64,000 nucleotides of DNA from Altererythrobacter sp. (GTDB lineage Bacteria > Pseudomonadota > Alphaproteobacteria > Sphingomonadales > Sphingomonadaceae): assembly GCA_023260985.1 (NCBI GenBank), contig JALRKY010000080.1, positions 25,976-89,975 of the forward strand. Direction: 5' to 3'. Below, piece after piece: positions 62,356 to 64,000 of this stretch. The position numbers were made by a program, and so were the translations under genes. A model generated the notes under the pieces. It had not been told where the DNA came from. It was given only the letters and a program-made list of their open reading frames with translations, and ran no database searches. How positions within the stretch are numbered: position 1 is the first letter of the stretch; each line of letters starts with the position of its first letter.

Positions 62356-62456
62356 GTGAACCCCCCTCTAATCGGCCGAATAGATGGCCATGCACCGGTC
62401 AATCATATCCCGGTGGTAAATGCTAGAGACAGGGCGGAGTGGGGACGCGAGAAGGG

Positions 62457-62488
62457 GCCACGCTTCGCCGAAGCGCGGACCCCGCTCG
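62457..62488. terminator. Hairpin between S9 gene and clpA
   Basis: CGCTTCG and CGAAGCG form a near-perfect stem at 62466-62481, with GC-rich flanks extending it. No T-run follows, so it may end clpA transcripts only weakly. Confidence 0.3.
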
Positions 62489-62511
62489 ACTGGTGGGCAC
62501 TCGTCTGGCCC

Positions 62512-63933
<1,422 letters not shown>

Positions 63934-63939
<6 letters not shown>

Positions 63940-64000
63940 TCAGGGCAAGAACAGTTTGTCCAATTGTCGCGAACACTTTTGTCACGATAGATCACCAATG
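63934..64000. mobile_element. Possible end of an inserted element
   Basis: Sequence right of the clpA break contains direct repeats GAACAGTTTGTC (63949-63960) and GAACACTTTTGTC (63971-63983), and three copies of TTGTC, which resemble transposase-binding repeats near an IS end. The coding match to clpA stops at about 63933. The element's family, its other end and any target duplication lie outside the window. Confidence 0.4.

Overview
The window is GC-rich, densely coded bacterial chromosome and looks like an alphaproteobacterium of the Sphingomonadales, most probably Erythrobacteraceae. Reasons: short intergenic gaps with many 1-4 base start/stop overlaps, an Rrf2-sufB-(small membrane protein)-(DUF559)-sufC operon, a ThiS-ThiG fusion, UrcA and DUF6489-type proteins, a Pcm-TolC-DUF2497 cluster, a Mg-type HemB, and the hemE/PPSR and mnmE-mnmG-rsmG-parA-parB gene orders that flank alphaproteobacterial replication origins. 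No rRNA, tRNA or CRISPR array was found.

Layout. 1-3.4 kb (minus): start of the suf Fe-S operon with a candidate Rrf2 operator. 3.6-15.4 kb: pyrD, a lipoprotein gamma-glutamyltransferase, an acyl-CoA ligase, thiSG, a MerC-like protein, heme A synthase, cutA, rplM-rpsI and a metallophosphoesterase. 15.5-20 kb: UrcA, a LytS/LytTR-type two-component pair and class I fumarase. 19.7-27 kb: Pcm-like protein, TolC, PopZ-like DUF2497, S9 peptidase, ferredoxin, CBS protein, ErpA and exonuclease III. 27-33.2 kb (all minus): cell-wall hydrolase, DUF1491, ptsN, hpf, dnaQ, coaE, aroE, maf, PPSR. 33.2-33.56 kb: probable oriC. 33.6-44.2 kb (mostly plus): hemE, hemJ, rho, BLUF photosensor, mnmE, mnmG, rsmG, parA, parB with three parS sites. 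44.3-52 kb: msrC, sugar dehydrogenase, DUF815 ATPase, acyl-CoA dehydrogenase, Sua5/TsaC, a frameshifted DUF2807 lipoprotein and carD. 52-60 kb: fdxA, S4 protein, Suv3-like helicase, M23 peptidase, hemB, two GNATs, gamma carbonic anhydrase, DUF167. 60-64 kb: a second S9 peptidase and clpA, whose reading frame breaks off close to the right edge.

The main biological theme is chromosome replication and segregation. Genes diverge from a DnaA-box-bearing, AT-rich gap upstream of hemE, and three parS palindromes sit 6-9 kb away beside parAB. The most notable unexplained signals are a 20-base palindromic site found once before the pcm-tolC genes and once before the DUF2807 gene (19/20 identical), two 19-base hairpins after parB that differ by one compensated base pair, and the broken clpA frame next to direct repeats typical of a mobile-element end.
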